Source: an uncultured Eubacterium sp.
Lineage (GTDB): Bacteria; Bacillota; Clostridia; Lachnospirales; Lachnospiraceae
Length of the DNA stretch: 13,355 bases
Assembly (NCBI GenBank): GCA_902475415.1
Contig: CABRZK010000039.1
Location: 1-13,355 of the forward strand
Reading direction: 5' to 3'
This document shows, piece after piece, positions 1 through 7,731 of this stretch. The notes beneath the pieces are model-generated. The model made no database searches, was not told the DNA's origin, and saw nothing but the letters and a program-made list of their open reading frames with translations. A program made the translations under genes and the position numbers. How positions within the stretch are numbered: the first letter of the stretch is position 1; each line of letters starts with the position of its first letter.

Positions 1-1135
1 GGATAATATTTCCAATTCCTTTACCCGGACCTTTTTCACTTCCGATGATACGTGGGTCATTGTCCATTTTGAACATATTTCCCTGCATCTTATTTTGCGC
101 CATCAGCTCTTTTTTCCGCTCTTCCGCATCCATATACATGGAACGGAATTTATACATTTTGAAATGTCTGCCGTTTTTGCCGACACGTTCCTGACAGTAA
201 AAAATCGGTCCCGGTGACGCCTTATAGATCAGTGGTGCCACAAAAATAAATGCAATACCGGTAATCGCACATCCAACCAGACCAGCTGCAATATCTGTCA
301 GTCGTTTCAGTCCCATCGGAATACTGCTTGCCGTATTGATACTTGTCGTCATGCAGGTATAACCGCCGATACGCTCAATCGTACGATTCGGAAGTGCATC
401 ATCTGTATAGTCCAATGCAATATGCACCACTACGCCCATCTGAAGTAACGTCCAGGTTAGTTCATCTACTTCATTGTCATCCTGTGCCAGTTTGATCATG
501 ACCTCATCAATGACATTTTTCTGAATATAGGTCAACAGATTATCCTTGTTACATACAACCAGAATGCCTTCAATCTTCTGATCTGTCATATCCTGATCCA
601 TAACAGCCAGTCCTGCCAGATTAAATCCGTTATACATACGGTCTGAAAATTGTCGAACCATTTCTGTCGCATATTCCTGTGTACTGATAACCAGGAAATT
701 CGGCTGATTCTTACCTTTCCATACAATCCGGCGCACATTCAGTTTCCACAGAAAACGTCCGACCAGCATAAAAATGATCGTAAATCCAAAGGAAGTCAGA
801 AATACCTGTCTGGAAAACCAGAAAGCCTGCTTTGTCACGTACAGATACGCCATAACCAGTCCCCACATTACAATGTTGTGAACCAGTACAGACTCTATTT
901 CACGTATAAAACTACGCTTCAGAATATTTTTGTATGTGCTACGCAGCAATACATAGCAGATATCAATGATAATCAGCAAAATATTTACATGGGCATACAG
1001 GCTTGTCTCTCGATAAAGCCGCAGTGTGTCATGCCGGAAGAAGTAAGAGACCAGATATGCAATCTGGATACAGATCAGATCAATGATCATGAAATCTATA
1101 TGCTTCCACCAACCATACTTTTTCTTTCGATTCAT
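1..1135 (-). CDS. Polyprenyl-phosphate sugar-1-phosphate transferase (bacterial sugar transferase family), C-terminus cut by window edge
   Basis: Reading the minus strand from ATG at 1135 gives 378 uninterrupted codons that run off the left edge. Residues about 13-130 hold several hydrophobic segments (four membrane helices expected). A soluble Rossmann-like middle follows (about 145-260, beginning NFLVIST). From KRLTDI at about 277 comes the bacterial sugar transferase domain, with a hydrophobic segment (about 280-303), SPGPIFYCQERVG (307-319), the basic MYKFRSM stretch (327-333) and DNDPRI (358-363). Family knowledge: these WbaP/EpsE-like enzymes transfer a sugar 1-phosphate from a UDP-sugar to undecaprenyl phosphate at the inner membrane face, the first step of exopolysaccharide or capsule assembly. 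The final catalytic part, usually containing DELPQ, lies outside. GAGGG at 1141-1145 is a well-placed ribosome site. The gene starts 34 nt after the leuA stop with no terminator between, so read-through from leuA is likely. Donor sugar unknown. Confidence 0.9.
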   Translation of the reverse strand, partial: MNRKKKYGWWKHIDFMIIDLICIQIAYLVSYFFRHDTLRLYRETSLYAHVNILLIIIDICYVLLRSTYKNILKRSFIREIESVLVHNIVMWGLVMAYLYVTKQAFWFSRQVFLTSFGFTIIFMLVGRFLWKLNVRRIVWKGKNQPNFLVISTQEYATEMVRQFSDRMYNGFNLAGLAVMDQDMTDQKIEGILVVCNKDNLLTYIQKNVIDEVMIKLAQDDNEVDELTWTLLQMGVVVHIALDYTDDALPNRTIERIGGYTCMTTSINTASSIPMGLKRLTDIAAGLVGCAITGIAFIFVAPLIYKASPGPIFYCQERVGKNGRHFKMYKFRSMYMDAEERKKELMAQNKMQGNMFKMDNDPRIIGSEKGPGKGIGNII

Positions 1136-1169
1136 AGCATCCCTCGTCTTAGATTCTAATCTTTATACT

Positions 1170-2831
1170 TTATTTGTTCGCTAACCGATTCAATCCGCTG
1201 AAGAATGCACGGATTGTTGCTTTTGTAATATTGGAGCTGTCTCCTGCACCAAATAACTCTTTGCCTGTGCGATTGTCTTTCATCTGAATATAAGCTGCTG
1301 CTCTTGCATGTGAACCGGAACCAAGTGCATGCTCAGAGTAGTTCAGGACACGGATATCCAGGTCAAACTCTTTATTGATTGCTGTCTTAACAGCATCCAG
1401 AGGACCATTTCCTTTTGCATCAATGTGGTAAGGTTTTTTCTTATACTCAAAATCAATGGTTGTGACACAGTCTTTGTCATTGACATCTTCCACACGGATT
1501 TTCTTGAACTCGAACGGATCATCCAGTGCGATATATTCATGCTTGAATGCATCAAAAATCTGCTCCGGTGCGATCTCACCGCCCTGCTGCTCAGACATTT
1601 TCTGGATAACGTCTGCAAATTCCTTGTGCATCTCTTTCGGTAATTTATAACCATACATAGATTCCATAACAAAGGCTACACCGCCTTTTCCGGACTGGCT
1701 GTTAATACGAACTACCGGCTCATATTCCCTGCCGATATCTGCCGGGTCGATTGGAAGATATGGAACCTCCCAGATGCCTGTATTACGCTCATGCAGTGCA
1801 TGGACACCTTTATTGATCGCATCCTGGTGAGAACCGGAGAATGCGGTAAATACCAGTTTTCCTGCATACGGATGACGCATGTCGATATCCATCTTGCAGC
1901 ATCTCTCGTATACATCAATGATTTCCTTGATATTCTCAATATTCAGCTTCGGATCAATGCCCTGTGAAAACATATTGTATGCCACATTCAGCACATCAAT
2001 ATTACCGGTACGCTCGCCGTTTCCGAATAAAGTTCCCTCTACACGGTCAGCTCCTGCCAGCAGGCTCAGCTCTGTCGCTGCGATACCTGTTCCTCTGTCA
2101 TTGTGAGGATGAACACTTAATATTATAGAGTCTCTGTTTTTGAAATGTTTATGCATCCATTCAATCTGATCTGCATATACGTTTGGTGTATTCATCTCTA
2201 CGGTTGCCGGAAGATTGAAGATGATCTTATTTTCCGGTGTCGGCTGCCAGATATCCTGTACAGCAGTACAGATATCAAGTGCGAATTCTACCTCTGTACC
2301 TGTGAAACTCTCCGGTGAATACTCAAGCTGGATATTGCCGTCAAATTTTGCCGCACGCTCTTTTACCATTTTTGTTCCGTCGATGGCAATCTGCTTAATT
2401 GCTTCTTTATCTTTATGGAATACCACATCACGCTGAAGAACAGATGTAGAATTGTAAATATGTACAATTACATTCTTGATTCCCTGAATTGCTTCAAAAG
2501 TACGGTCGATCAGATGCTCTCTGCACTGTGTCAGAACCTGAACCTGTACATCATCCGGAATCATATTCTCATCTACTAATTTTCGTAAGAAATCATACTC
2601 AATCTGGGATGCAGCCGGAAAACCAATCTCGATCTGCTTAAATCCAAGTTTTAACAGCAGCTGGAACATTTCCATCTTTTCTTCTACATTCATCGGATCG
2701 ATCAGAGCCTGATTTCCATCACGCAGATCAACACTGCACCAGATCGGCGCATGCTCGATCTCTTTATCCGGCCATTCACGCTCCGGATAATGTAATACTG
2801 GTACTCTTTTGTATTTTCCGTAGTTTAACAT
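1170..2831 (-). CDS. leuA: 2-isopropylmalate synthase, long (type 2) form
   Basis: LeuA condenses acetyl-CoA with 2-oxoisovalerate to give 2-isopropylmalate, the committed step of leucine synthesis. The 553 residues match the long, yeast/actinobacterial-like form (about 550-600). The TIM barrel shows VDLRDGNQ (34-41; R37 and D38 catalytic and metal-binding), GFPAAS (70-75), the metal-binding HPHND (241-245) and GNGERTGN (270-277). The C-terminal LeuA dimer/regulatory domain, which normally binds leucine for feedback inhibition, spans about 435-550 and ends in the typical GAGDSSNITKA...LNRL pattern. Start: a GTG at 2837 is also in frame, but it sits directly against GGGAGAG, whereas ATG 2831 has that site at normal spacing, so ATG 2831 is preferred. 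The gene stands alone as a leucine gene here: no leuB, leuC or leuD is in the window. It has its own promoter and a long leader. Confidence 0.97.
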   Translation of the reverse strand: MLNYGKYKRVPVLHYPEREWPDKEIEHAPIWCSVDLRDGNQALIDPMNVEEKMEMFQLLLKLGFKQIEIGFPAASQIEYDFLRKLVDENMIPDDVQVQVLTQCREHLIDRTFEAIQGIKNVIVHIYNSTSVLQRDVVFHKDKEAIKQIAIDGTKMVKERAAKFDGNIQLEYSPESFTGTEVEFALDICTAVQDIWQPTPENKIIFNLPATVEMNTPNVYADQIEWMHKHFKNRDSIILSVHPHNDRGTGIAATELSLLAGADRVEGTLFGNGERTGNIDVLNVAYNMFSQGIDPKLNIENIKEIIDVYERCCKMDIDMRHPYAGKLVFTAFSGSHQDAINKGVHALHERNTGIWEVPYLPIDPADIGREYEPVVRINSQSGKGGVAFVMESMYGYKLPKEMHKEFADVIQKMSEQQGGEIAPEQIFDAFKHEYIALDDPFEFKKIRVEDVNDKDCVTTIDFEYKKKPYHIDAKGNGPLDAVKTAINKEFDLDIRVLNYSEHALGSGSHARAAAYIQMKDNRTGKELFGAGDSSNITKATIRAFFSGLNRLANK

Positions 2832-2991
2832 AATCACTCTCTCCCATTGTCTTGTATAACATCTATGCAGCGCATTTTCCCTGCACCAGACCTAATCCTC
2901 GTGGATTATTTTCACATATCAGGCAATTTTCTATCTTTCTGACATGTAAAAAAAGGCGCAAAATGCCTGTATTTACTATTTCTTGCTAAAT
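2832..2991 (-). promoter_or_regulatory. Long structured leader (5' UTR) of leuA
   Basis: About 160 nt separate the predicted start site (about 2991) from the leuA ATG. The leader can form a perfect 6-bp stem TAATCC/GGATTA with loop ACGA (2893-2908) and, 7 nt further on, a 5-bp stem TGCAG/CTGCA (2866-2885). A weaker GC stem followed by seven T lies near its 5' end (2946-2976). No T-box signature (AGGGTGGNACCGCG) is visible, so tRNA-Leu T-box control is not supported. One frame through the hairpins reads NPRGLGLVQGKCAA and stops at 2865-2863, but has no ATG. Control by attenuation or a leader RNA is an inference. Confidence 0.45.
2946..2976 (-). terminator. Weak terminator-like hairpin in the leuA leader
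   Basis: On the minus strand GGC (2967-2965) and GCC (2957-2955) form a short stem with a 7-nt loop, followed directly by seven T (2954-2948). GTAAA (2976-2972) can also pair with TTTAC (2950-2946), giving an imperfect 12-bp hairpin with two mismatches. It could end transcription from the transglutaminase-like operon or act as an attenuator of leuA. The stem is weak. Confidence 0.3.
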
Positions 2992-2997
2992 ATACAT

Positions 2998-3024
2998 ATT
3001 ATATCATCTATCTTAAGCTTGCAA
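2998..3024 (-). promoter_or_regulatory. leuA: Predicted leuA promoter (extended -10)
   Basis: On the minus strand TATAAT (3003-2998) is a perfect -10 box preceded by TG with one intervening base, giving TGaTATAAT. The best -35 is TTGCAA (3024-3019) at 15 bp, shorter than ideal, but an extended -10 tolerates a weak -35. It lies in the gap between the transglutaminase-like gene and leuA. Confidence 0.6.
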
Positions 3025-3031
3025 GATAGAT
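3006..3031. repeat. Perfect 9-bp inverted repeat overlapping the leuA promoter
   Basis: ATCTATCTT (3006-3014) and AAGATAGAT (3023-3031) are perfect inverted copies separated by 8 bp (AAGCTTGC). The repeat covers the -35 and spacer of the predicted leuA promoter. It is not followed by a T-run on the minus strand, so it is not a classical terminator for the upstream operon. It could be an operator or a 3'-end hairpin of the transglutaminase-like transcript. Confidence 0.6.
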
Positions 3032-3043
3032 TTTCTGAATAAT

Positions 3044-5533
3044 TCATGAATTTTTCTGAACAGCTCCGCAATTCACTACTTTTTTATGAAACTCCTCAAT
3101 GATCAAATATTCTTCTTCTGTAAGCTCTGCACCACTATATACTGCTTTTCGGATGATCCGCAGATATTTCTTCCAGTTCAGATCCGGGTACAGTTTCTGT
3201 AAAACTTTTGCATACTCTGCATCCCGCATTTGTTTTTTTGTGATTTTTTTATGTCGCACAAGCCACCGATACATCTGCCGGTTCAGCATATTTGCTGCCC
3301 TGCGGTAATGTCCTTTGGACAGTGCCCGTTTCAGTTCCTGTTCCCAGCGCAGTTTTCTGCGTCTTTGCCAAATTACAGCCACACATAACACAGCAATTGC
3401 CACAGTTACTGTAATCAGCACATTTTTCACAGCTTTCCGATTGAACTGTGTTTCGACGGACGGTTTCTGTCCCTGTGCAGCATCAGAAAGATTTCCAGGA
3501 AGGGATCCTGTATTTTCACTGTCTGATCTGTCTGCCTGCATATTCTGTGTCTCTCCCGTATTTTGTCCCTGTTCCCCACCTGTTTCTTCTCCCTGGGGCA
3601 CCTGTTTTTCCTGAGAATCTGTATCATTTTCTCCCCGCAGTTTCTTCATCTGCTCGGAAGTCTCTTCCGATGGAGTCATTTCAACCGGAACCCATCCATA
3701 ATCATCCAGATAAATTTCCACCCAGGCATGTGCATCAGAATCCGGTACCGAACAGACATAGCCGTAATCCGGATCCTCTGTGTCCGCAACAAATTCAGAA
3801 GCATCTACTTTATATCCACTCACGTAACGGGCCGGGACTCCAAATTCCCGCAAAAGCAGAACTCCTGCTGATGCAAAGTGAATACAGAATCCGCCATTTC
3901 CCTCATTCAGGAAGAACTCAACCGGATCCATCCCGTCCGGATCCGGCACATCTTTTTCATAAGCGTATGACTGTTCAAGCATAGATGCTACGGAATATGC
4001 CATACTCAGCCGCGCAGCATTTCCCATCTCCGGATCATCCAGATATTCCAGCGTCTCTTCAGATCCTGTATCCTTCAGTAAAGCATCTGCTTTTTGTCGC
4101 ACGCTTTCCAGATTGTCCGGCACATCCAGATAATTCTCTTTCACATATTTATTATATGCCTTATAAAATGAGTCATATTTTGAAAATGTCTGTCTCAGAT
4201 TGGGATAATACAGATCTGAAAGCATGATATTTTCCATTAAGGCATCTGCACTGCCGCCTAATGCAATCAGTCCGATATTCTGCATTTCCCTTTTCTTTCG
4301 GAACTGATAATCACCTTCTATCGTACAGCCGCCAGTCAGTGTATCTGTCTCCGGTCCGTATGGCAGATAGACAATGTCACTTTTCAGTCCGGTATATTCC
4401 ATGTCATACAGGCGTTCCGGCAGGCCATATCCCACCAGACTCACTCCTGTCTCCAGACAATCCAGATATTTCCGGCTCGATTCATCCGCCACCGCTGACA
4501 GCGGGTCCAGCCCCTGGCAGTCTTCGTAATCTGAAAATGATTCTGCTTTCATCAAAAATGGTTTTTCTCTTGTCCATTTTCCGTTTTCGTATGTATCAGC
4601 ATATGTTCCTCTCAGATACAATACCTCTGTCTGTGCCTCATTGACATGTATACGTAACATCTCTTCTTCGGTATAGTTCGGATACCGGCTGGTGATTTTT
4701 CCATTCTGCACATCCGCAGCTCCTGCAAACAGCTGCGCCACCTTTTGCTCCAGTTTTTTCTGCACAGGCAGCATATCTTCTTTCTGTGCAGCAACCCAGT
4801 CTGCTCCCACAGAACAGGTCAGCACCGCAATAACCAGTGATATCACCAGTGTCCCGGCCAGCAGGCTCTCTCTTCCTATTCTTTTATCCTTCGTCCACCA
4901 GTCGGAAAGGTGCAGAATCAGACACACAAGCCACACAGCCATTCCGGCAAAATCCGGTCCCATCCCCACACAAAGTCCATAGATAATCGCAACAGCCGGA
5001 GGCAGTGTCACCCACACATCTCTCCTGCGTTCTGCCGCTATCGTTATCAAAACAAGAAACAGCATCTTAAGCACCAGATTCAGAAAAAGAAATGCTACGT
5101 CTTTCACACCTCCGGTCACTGCATACGCCGTTCCCAGATAACGGTTCATCTGTTCTGCCAGAAGGTTCCCCACATACCAGGTCCCCTGCCAGAACGCTTC
5201 CGCCTCATCCAGATACAGTCGAAACAACCATCCTCCGATAACAGCCAGAATCAGAAAATTACCGACATGACGAATCCATTTTTTTTGAAAACAGTGGCTG
5301 CTCACAAGATTCCATACCTTGCTTCCCGCCGACAATATTCCAACAAATACAAATACACTGGCAGAAACAGATAGTTCCGGAAGCAGTTGTCTGATCAGCC
5401 GGGCGCAGCTCCATAAAATTGCCAGCACAGTCACACACGAAAAAATCGTCTGCCATAACACATTACAGCACCAGACCCATTTCTCCCATTGACTGGCCGA
5501 GTCTTTCCTTATTCGCTTTTCCAATAATTCCAT
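3044..5533 (-). CDS. Membrane-anchored transglutaminase-like protein (TgpA-type)
   Basis: Counted from ATG 5533 the protein has 829 residues. The N-terminal fifth is several hydrophobic helices (about 19-250, beginning WVWCCNVLW). A long extracytoplasmic region follows. The transglutaminase core carries GNGGFCIHFASAG (546-558; nucleophile C550), RYVSGYKV (569-576) and SDAHAWVEIY (599-608; H602). A Gln/Glu/Thr-rich linker (about 622-695), one more membrane helix (about 704-722) and a basic, helical C-terminal tail complete it. This layout matches TgpA/YebA-like proteins, which occur beside MoxR and DUF58 proteins; their substrates are mostly unknown. At the third catalytic position this protein has Glu (WVPVEMTPS, E618) where Asp is usual. 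The start is uncertain: GTG 5539 is also in frame, neither has a clear ribosome site, and both overlap the DUF58 gene by about 70 nt. Catalytic activity is likely but unproven. Confidence 0.88.
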   Translation of the reverse strand: MELLEKRIRKDSASQWEKWVWCCNVLWQTIFSCVTVLAILWSCARLIRQLLPELSVSASVFVFVGILSAGSKVWNLVSSHCFQKKWIRHVGNFLILAVIGGWLFRLYLDEAEAFWQGTWYVGNLLAEQMNRYLGTAYAVTGGVKDVAFLFLNLVLKMLFLVLITIAAERRRDVWVTLPPAVAIIYGLCVGMGPDFAGMAVWLVCLILHLSDWWTKDKRIGRESLLAGTLVISLVIAVLTCSVGADWVAAQKEDMLPVQKKLEQKVAQLFAGAADVQNGKITSRYPNYTEEEMLRIHVNEAQTEVLYLRGTYADTYENGKWTREKPFLMKAESFSDYEDCQGLDPLSAVADESSRKYLDCLETGVSLVGYGLPERLYDMEYTGLKSDIVYLPYGPETDTLTGGCTIEGDYQFRKKREMQNIGLIALGGSADALMENIMLSDLYYPNLRQTFSKYDSFYKAYNKYVKENYLDVPDNLESVRQKADALLKDTGSEETLEYLDDPEMGNAARLSMAYSVASMLEQSYAYEKDVPDPDGMDPVEFFLNEGNGGFCIHFASAGVLLLREFGVPARYVSGYKVDASEFVADTEDPDYGYVCSVPDSDAHAWVEIYLDDYGWVPVEMTPSEETSEQMKKLRGENDTDSQEKQVPQGEETGGEQGQNTGETQNMQADRSDSENTGSLPGNLSDAAQGQKPSVETQFNRKAVKNVLITVTVAIAVLCVAVIWQRRRKLRWEQELKRALSKGHYRRAANMLNRQMYRWLVRHKKITKKQMRDAEYAKVLQKLYPDLNWKKYLRIIRKAVYSGAELTEEEYLIIEEFHKKVVNCGAVQKNS

Positions 5534-6533
5534 CCCCACATTTAATTTCCAGATTCATTGTTACCACCAGCAGATAGGCCAGATGTTCATGCCGGTACTT
5601 TTCTCGATACATAGAAACCACATCCGGTTTCTGCTTTTTCTCTGCTTTCAGAAACTGATACAAAAACAGATAAAAACTCTCCTCATCATCCACTCTTGTT
5701 CGCACCAGTGCCTGCTCCCGCGTACTGTACCATGCTACATAATGCGCACATTTCTGATCCATCAGAGAAAATGACAGGCCTGTCACCAGTTTCAGGCATG
5801 CATCAGCTTCTCCACGCTGTTTCTTTCCGTTGTCGTTAAAATCCACAAGAACTGTGATCGCACAGGCCTTTGGTCTGCTGTATTCTTTCACCATCCACAT
5901 ATCTGCTTTCGCACTTAACTTCCAGTGAATATTCTGCACCCGGTCTCCACGGCAGAATTCGCGGACATCAAACAATTCTGCCGGATCATATCCCGGCCGG
6001 AATTCATCGTAACAATCTGCATCTCCGAAAAAATTACGAACTGTTTCCGTGAGCTGAACCGGTATATCATAAATTTCAGGCATCGCATCTACAATGATAT
6101 TCTGATCTGTCTTACCGGTCACATAAAAAAATCCAGACAGATCATAAATGCGTATTTTTTTCAGACAAACTTCATAGCTTCCCGCCTGCTTTATCCTGTA
6201 CTGATATTCAGAATTCCCGAAAAACCATTTTTTCTTCTTTTTTCCGGAGAAAACATGTCGCACTTCCACCTGACAGCGTACCTTCCCCGGCTGCAGACGT
6301 CCTCCGATCTCTGTCTGCAGACGAATCATAATTTTTTCACCCTGCTGCACCAGTATCAGCGGAATTTCCATCCGGGCGCTGCACTTCTTTTTCATCCAGA
6401 ACAGTCCAATATAACTGAAAATCAGAAAAAAGCTTCCCGCAAATCCCACCAGTGCCAGTGCCGTACTTCCATAGATCATTGCCAGATAAAACACCCAGAC
6501 AATGATTGCAGCAGCGATTCCCAAATGCAACAT
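5463..6533 (-). CDS. DUF58 domain membrane protein
   Basis: The N-terminus holds two hydrophobic segments (about residues 2-46), followed by a beta-rich part and then the DUF58 signature around residues 176-222: GYDPAELFDVREF, CRGDRVQNIHWKLSA and the basic, aromatic MVKEYSRP. The later region resembles a degenerate von Willebrand A fold (ITVLVDFND). Function is not known biochemically. Family knowledge links DUF58 proteins with MoxR ATPases as membrane partners in envelope-related complexes. Start: TTG 6554 has AGGAG only 2 nt before it; ATG 6533 has GGAGG 11 nt before it and is preferred, giving 356 residues. The gene lies 30 nt after the moxR stop and its 3' end overlaps the next gene, so the three are surely one transcript. 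Confidence 0.88.
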   Translation of the reverse strand: MLHLGIAAAIIVWVFYLAMIYGSTALALVGFAGSFFLIFSYIGLFWMKKKCSARMEIPLILVQQGEKIMIRLQTEIGGRLQPGKVRCQVEVRHVFSGKKKKKWFFGNSEYQYRIKQAGSYEVCLKKIRIYDLSGFFYVTGKTDQNIIVDAMPEIYDIPVQLTETVRNFFGDADCYDEFRPGYDPAELFDVREFCRGDRVQNIHWKLSAKADMWMVKEYSRPKACAITVLVDFNDNGKKQRGEADACLKLVTGLSFSLMDQKCAHYVAWYSTREQALVRTRVDDEESFYLFLYQFLKAEKKQKPDVVSMYREKYRHEHLAYLLVVTMNLEIKCGDGIIGKANKERLGQSMGEMGLVL

Positions 6534-6563
6534 ACTGTGATTTTCCTCCGTCAATACTCCTGA

Positions 6564-7499
6564 TTATCTGCCCTGCACCGTCGGCTGTGGCACATCTTTT
6601 AATATCTGTCCGATTACCTGGCTTTCCGAAACATGTGCCGCACGGGATCTGGTATTCAATACAATTCTGTGCCTTGCCACATCCGGAAAAGTACGCTCCA
6701 CATCCTCCGGAAGTACATACTCTCTTCCCTGCAAAAAGGCATATGCCTTAGCCATTTTTGTACATGCTATCGTTCCACGCGGACTTAATCCAAGCTCGAT
6801 ATACTGATTATTTCTTGTAGCAGTCACCAGTGCAACGATATAGCGATAAATCTCATTATGCACAAAAACCTGCCCTGCTTCTCTCTGCAATTCACATAAT
6901 CCTGCTGCATCAATTACAGGGGCAATTATTTCCTGCTCTTCTGACGTACTTTTTCCTCTGGCAATCTCAATCTCTGTCTCTTCATCCGGATACCCCATAC
7001 TGACAGATATCATAAATCGATCCAGCTGAGATTCCGGCAGTAACTGTGTGCCGGCACTTCCTCTGGGATTCTGCGTTGCCATCACCAGAAACGGCTGTGG
7101 CATCTCCCTGCTCACACCATCCACCGTCACGCAGCCTTCTTCCATTACTTCCAACAGAGCCGACTGTGTCTTTGGACTTGTACGGTTAATTTCATCTGCA
7201 AGAAACAGATTGCAGATCACTGCCCCCGGATAATACATAAACTGTCCGGTTTCTTTCTGATACATGGAAAATCCAAGAATATCTGCCGGCAATACATCGG
7301 GGGTAAACTGCACTCTGTGATTTTCCAGCTGCATTGCCCTGGAAAATGCAACTGCAAGCGTTGTCTTACCAACCCCCGGCACATCTTCAATCAGAATGTG
7401 ACCTCCCGCCAGCATGGCAGCAAACACTTTCATAATACATGTATCTTTTCCTTTTACCACTTTTTTTACTTCTCTTATCACTCGTTCTGCCTGCGTCAT
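6564..7499 (-). CDS. MoxR-family AAA+ ATPase
   Basis: The 311-residue protein has Walker A VPGVGKTT (40-47; K45), Walker B LFLADEINR (98-106; D102, E103), sensor 1 ATQNP (141-145) and LPESQLDRF (154-162) with the expected arginine finger R161; the AAA lid domain follows to the C-terminus. Length fits MoxR proteins (about 310-340). Such ATPases are thought to act as chaperones assembling or activating partner proteins, here probably the DUF58 and transglutaminase-like products encoded just downstream. Start: the frame stays open to TTG 7568, but ATG 7499 has GGGAGA close upstream and gives the normal family N-terminus, so it is chosen. Everything from -10 TATAAT (7568-7573) to ATG leaves a short leader of about 60 nt. 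Confidence 0.93.
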   Translation of the reverse strand: MTQAERVIREVKKVVKGKDTCIMKVFAAMLAGGHILIEDVPGVGKTTLAVAFSRAMQLENHRVQFTPDVLPADILGFSMYQKETGQFMYYPGAVICNLFLADEINRTSPKTQSALLEVMEEGCVTVDGVSREMPQPFLVMATQNPRGSAGTQLLPESQLDRFMISVSMGYPDEETEIEIARGKSTSEEQEIIAPVIDAAGLCELQREAGQVFVHNEIYRYIVALVTATRNNQYIELGLSPRGTIACTKMAKAYAFLQGREYVLPEDVERTFPDVARHRIVLNTRSRAAHVSESQVIGQILKDVPQPTVQGR

Positions 7500-7567
7500 A
7501 CGTCTCCCATTACCTTCCCGCTTCAAACTTTCTGTATATTTCAACAATTTTCTTACTATAATTATCA

Positions 7568-7596
7568 ATTATAACTTTTACATACACAAATCACAA
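7568..7596 (-). promoter_or_regulatory. Predicted sigma-A promoter of the moxR-DUF58-transglutaminase operon
   Basis: On the minus strand TTGTGA (7596-7591), a 17-bp spacer and a perfect TATAAT (7573-7568) form a good housekeeping promoter. Transcription would start near 7561, about 60 nt before the MoxR ATG. Confidence 0.7.
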
Positions 7597-7603
7597 CCTG
7601 TAT

Positions 7604-7731
7604 TTCTTATCCGGTTAGAGTTTTTTCTATCCAGTACAGTTCATACGCGCCATTCACCTGTGAAATCTGCAAAAAAAAGAACCTTTCAACTGAAAGATTC
7701 CACAGATTTTTTATTGCTTTTCAGATAAGAA
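7604..7731. repeat. Nested inverted repeats in the divergent intergenic region
   Basis: Three inverted pairs are nested: TTCTTATC (7604-7611) with GATAAGAA (7724-7731); AAATCTG (7663-7669) with CAGATTT (7703-7709); and the terminator stem 7680-7687 with 7692-7699. All are perfect except one G-T pair in the innermost. In a minus-strand RNA reading through the terminator, the outer pairs could enclose it. No gene is supported in 7575-7925 apart from these signals and the two minus-strand and one plus-strand promoters. Confidence 0.5.
7671..7699 (-). terminator. Intrinsic terminator, minus strand
   Basis: On the minus strand AATCTTTC (7699-7692), loop AGTT and GAAAGGTT (7687-7680) form an 8-bp stem with one wobble, followed by C and then eight T (7678-7671). 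It is a typical intrinsic terminator but no protein gene ends just before it; it lies about 70 nt after a strong promoter. Confidence 0.75.

Noticed and set aside
650..1159. 169-codon plus-strand open frame
   Set aside because: It lies wholly antisense to the sugar transferase gene and shows no recognisable domain; the minus-strand frame is clearly the coding one.
2838..2990. T-box riboswitch for leucine upstream of leuA
   Set aside because: The conserved T-box sequence and a specifier-loop stem are not visible, and the leader is short for a T-box.
3448..3984. 178-codon plus-strand open frame inside the transglutaminase-like gene
   Set aside because: Antisense shadow, rich in Pro, His and Ser as expected for the complement of a coding strand; the real gene has conserved catalytic motifs here.
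7600..7700. A small protein gene reading through the minus-strand terminator
   Set aside because: The frame has no ATG, no ribosome site, and its Phe run simply translates the T-tract of the terminator.
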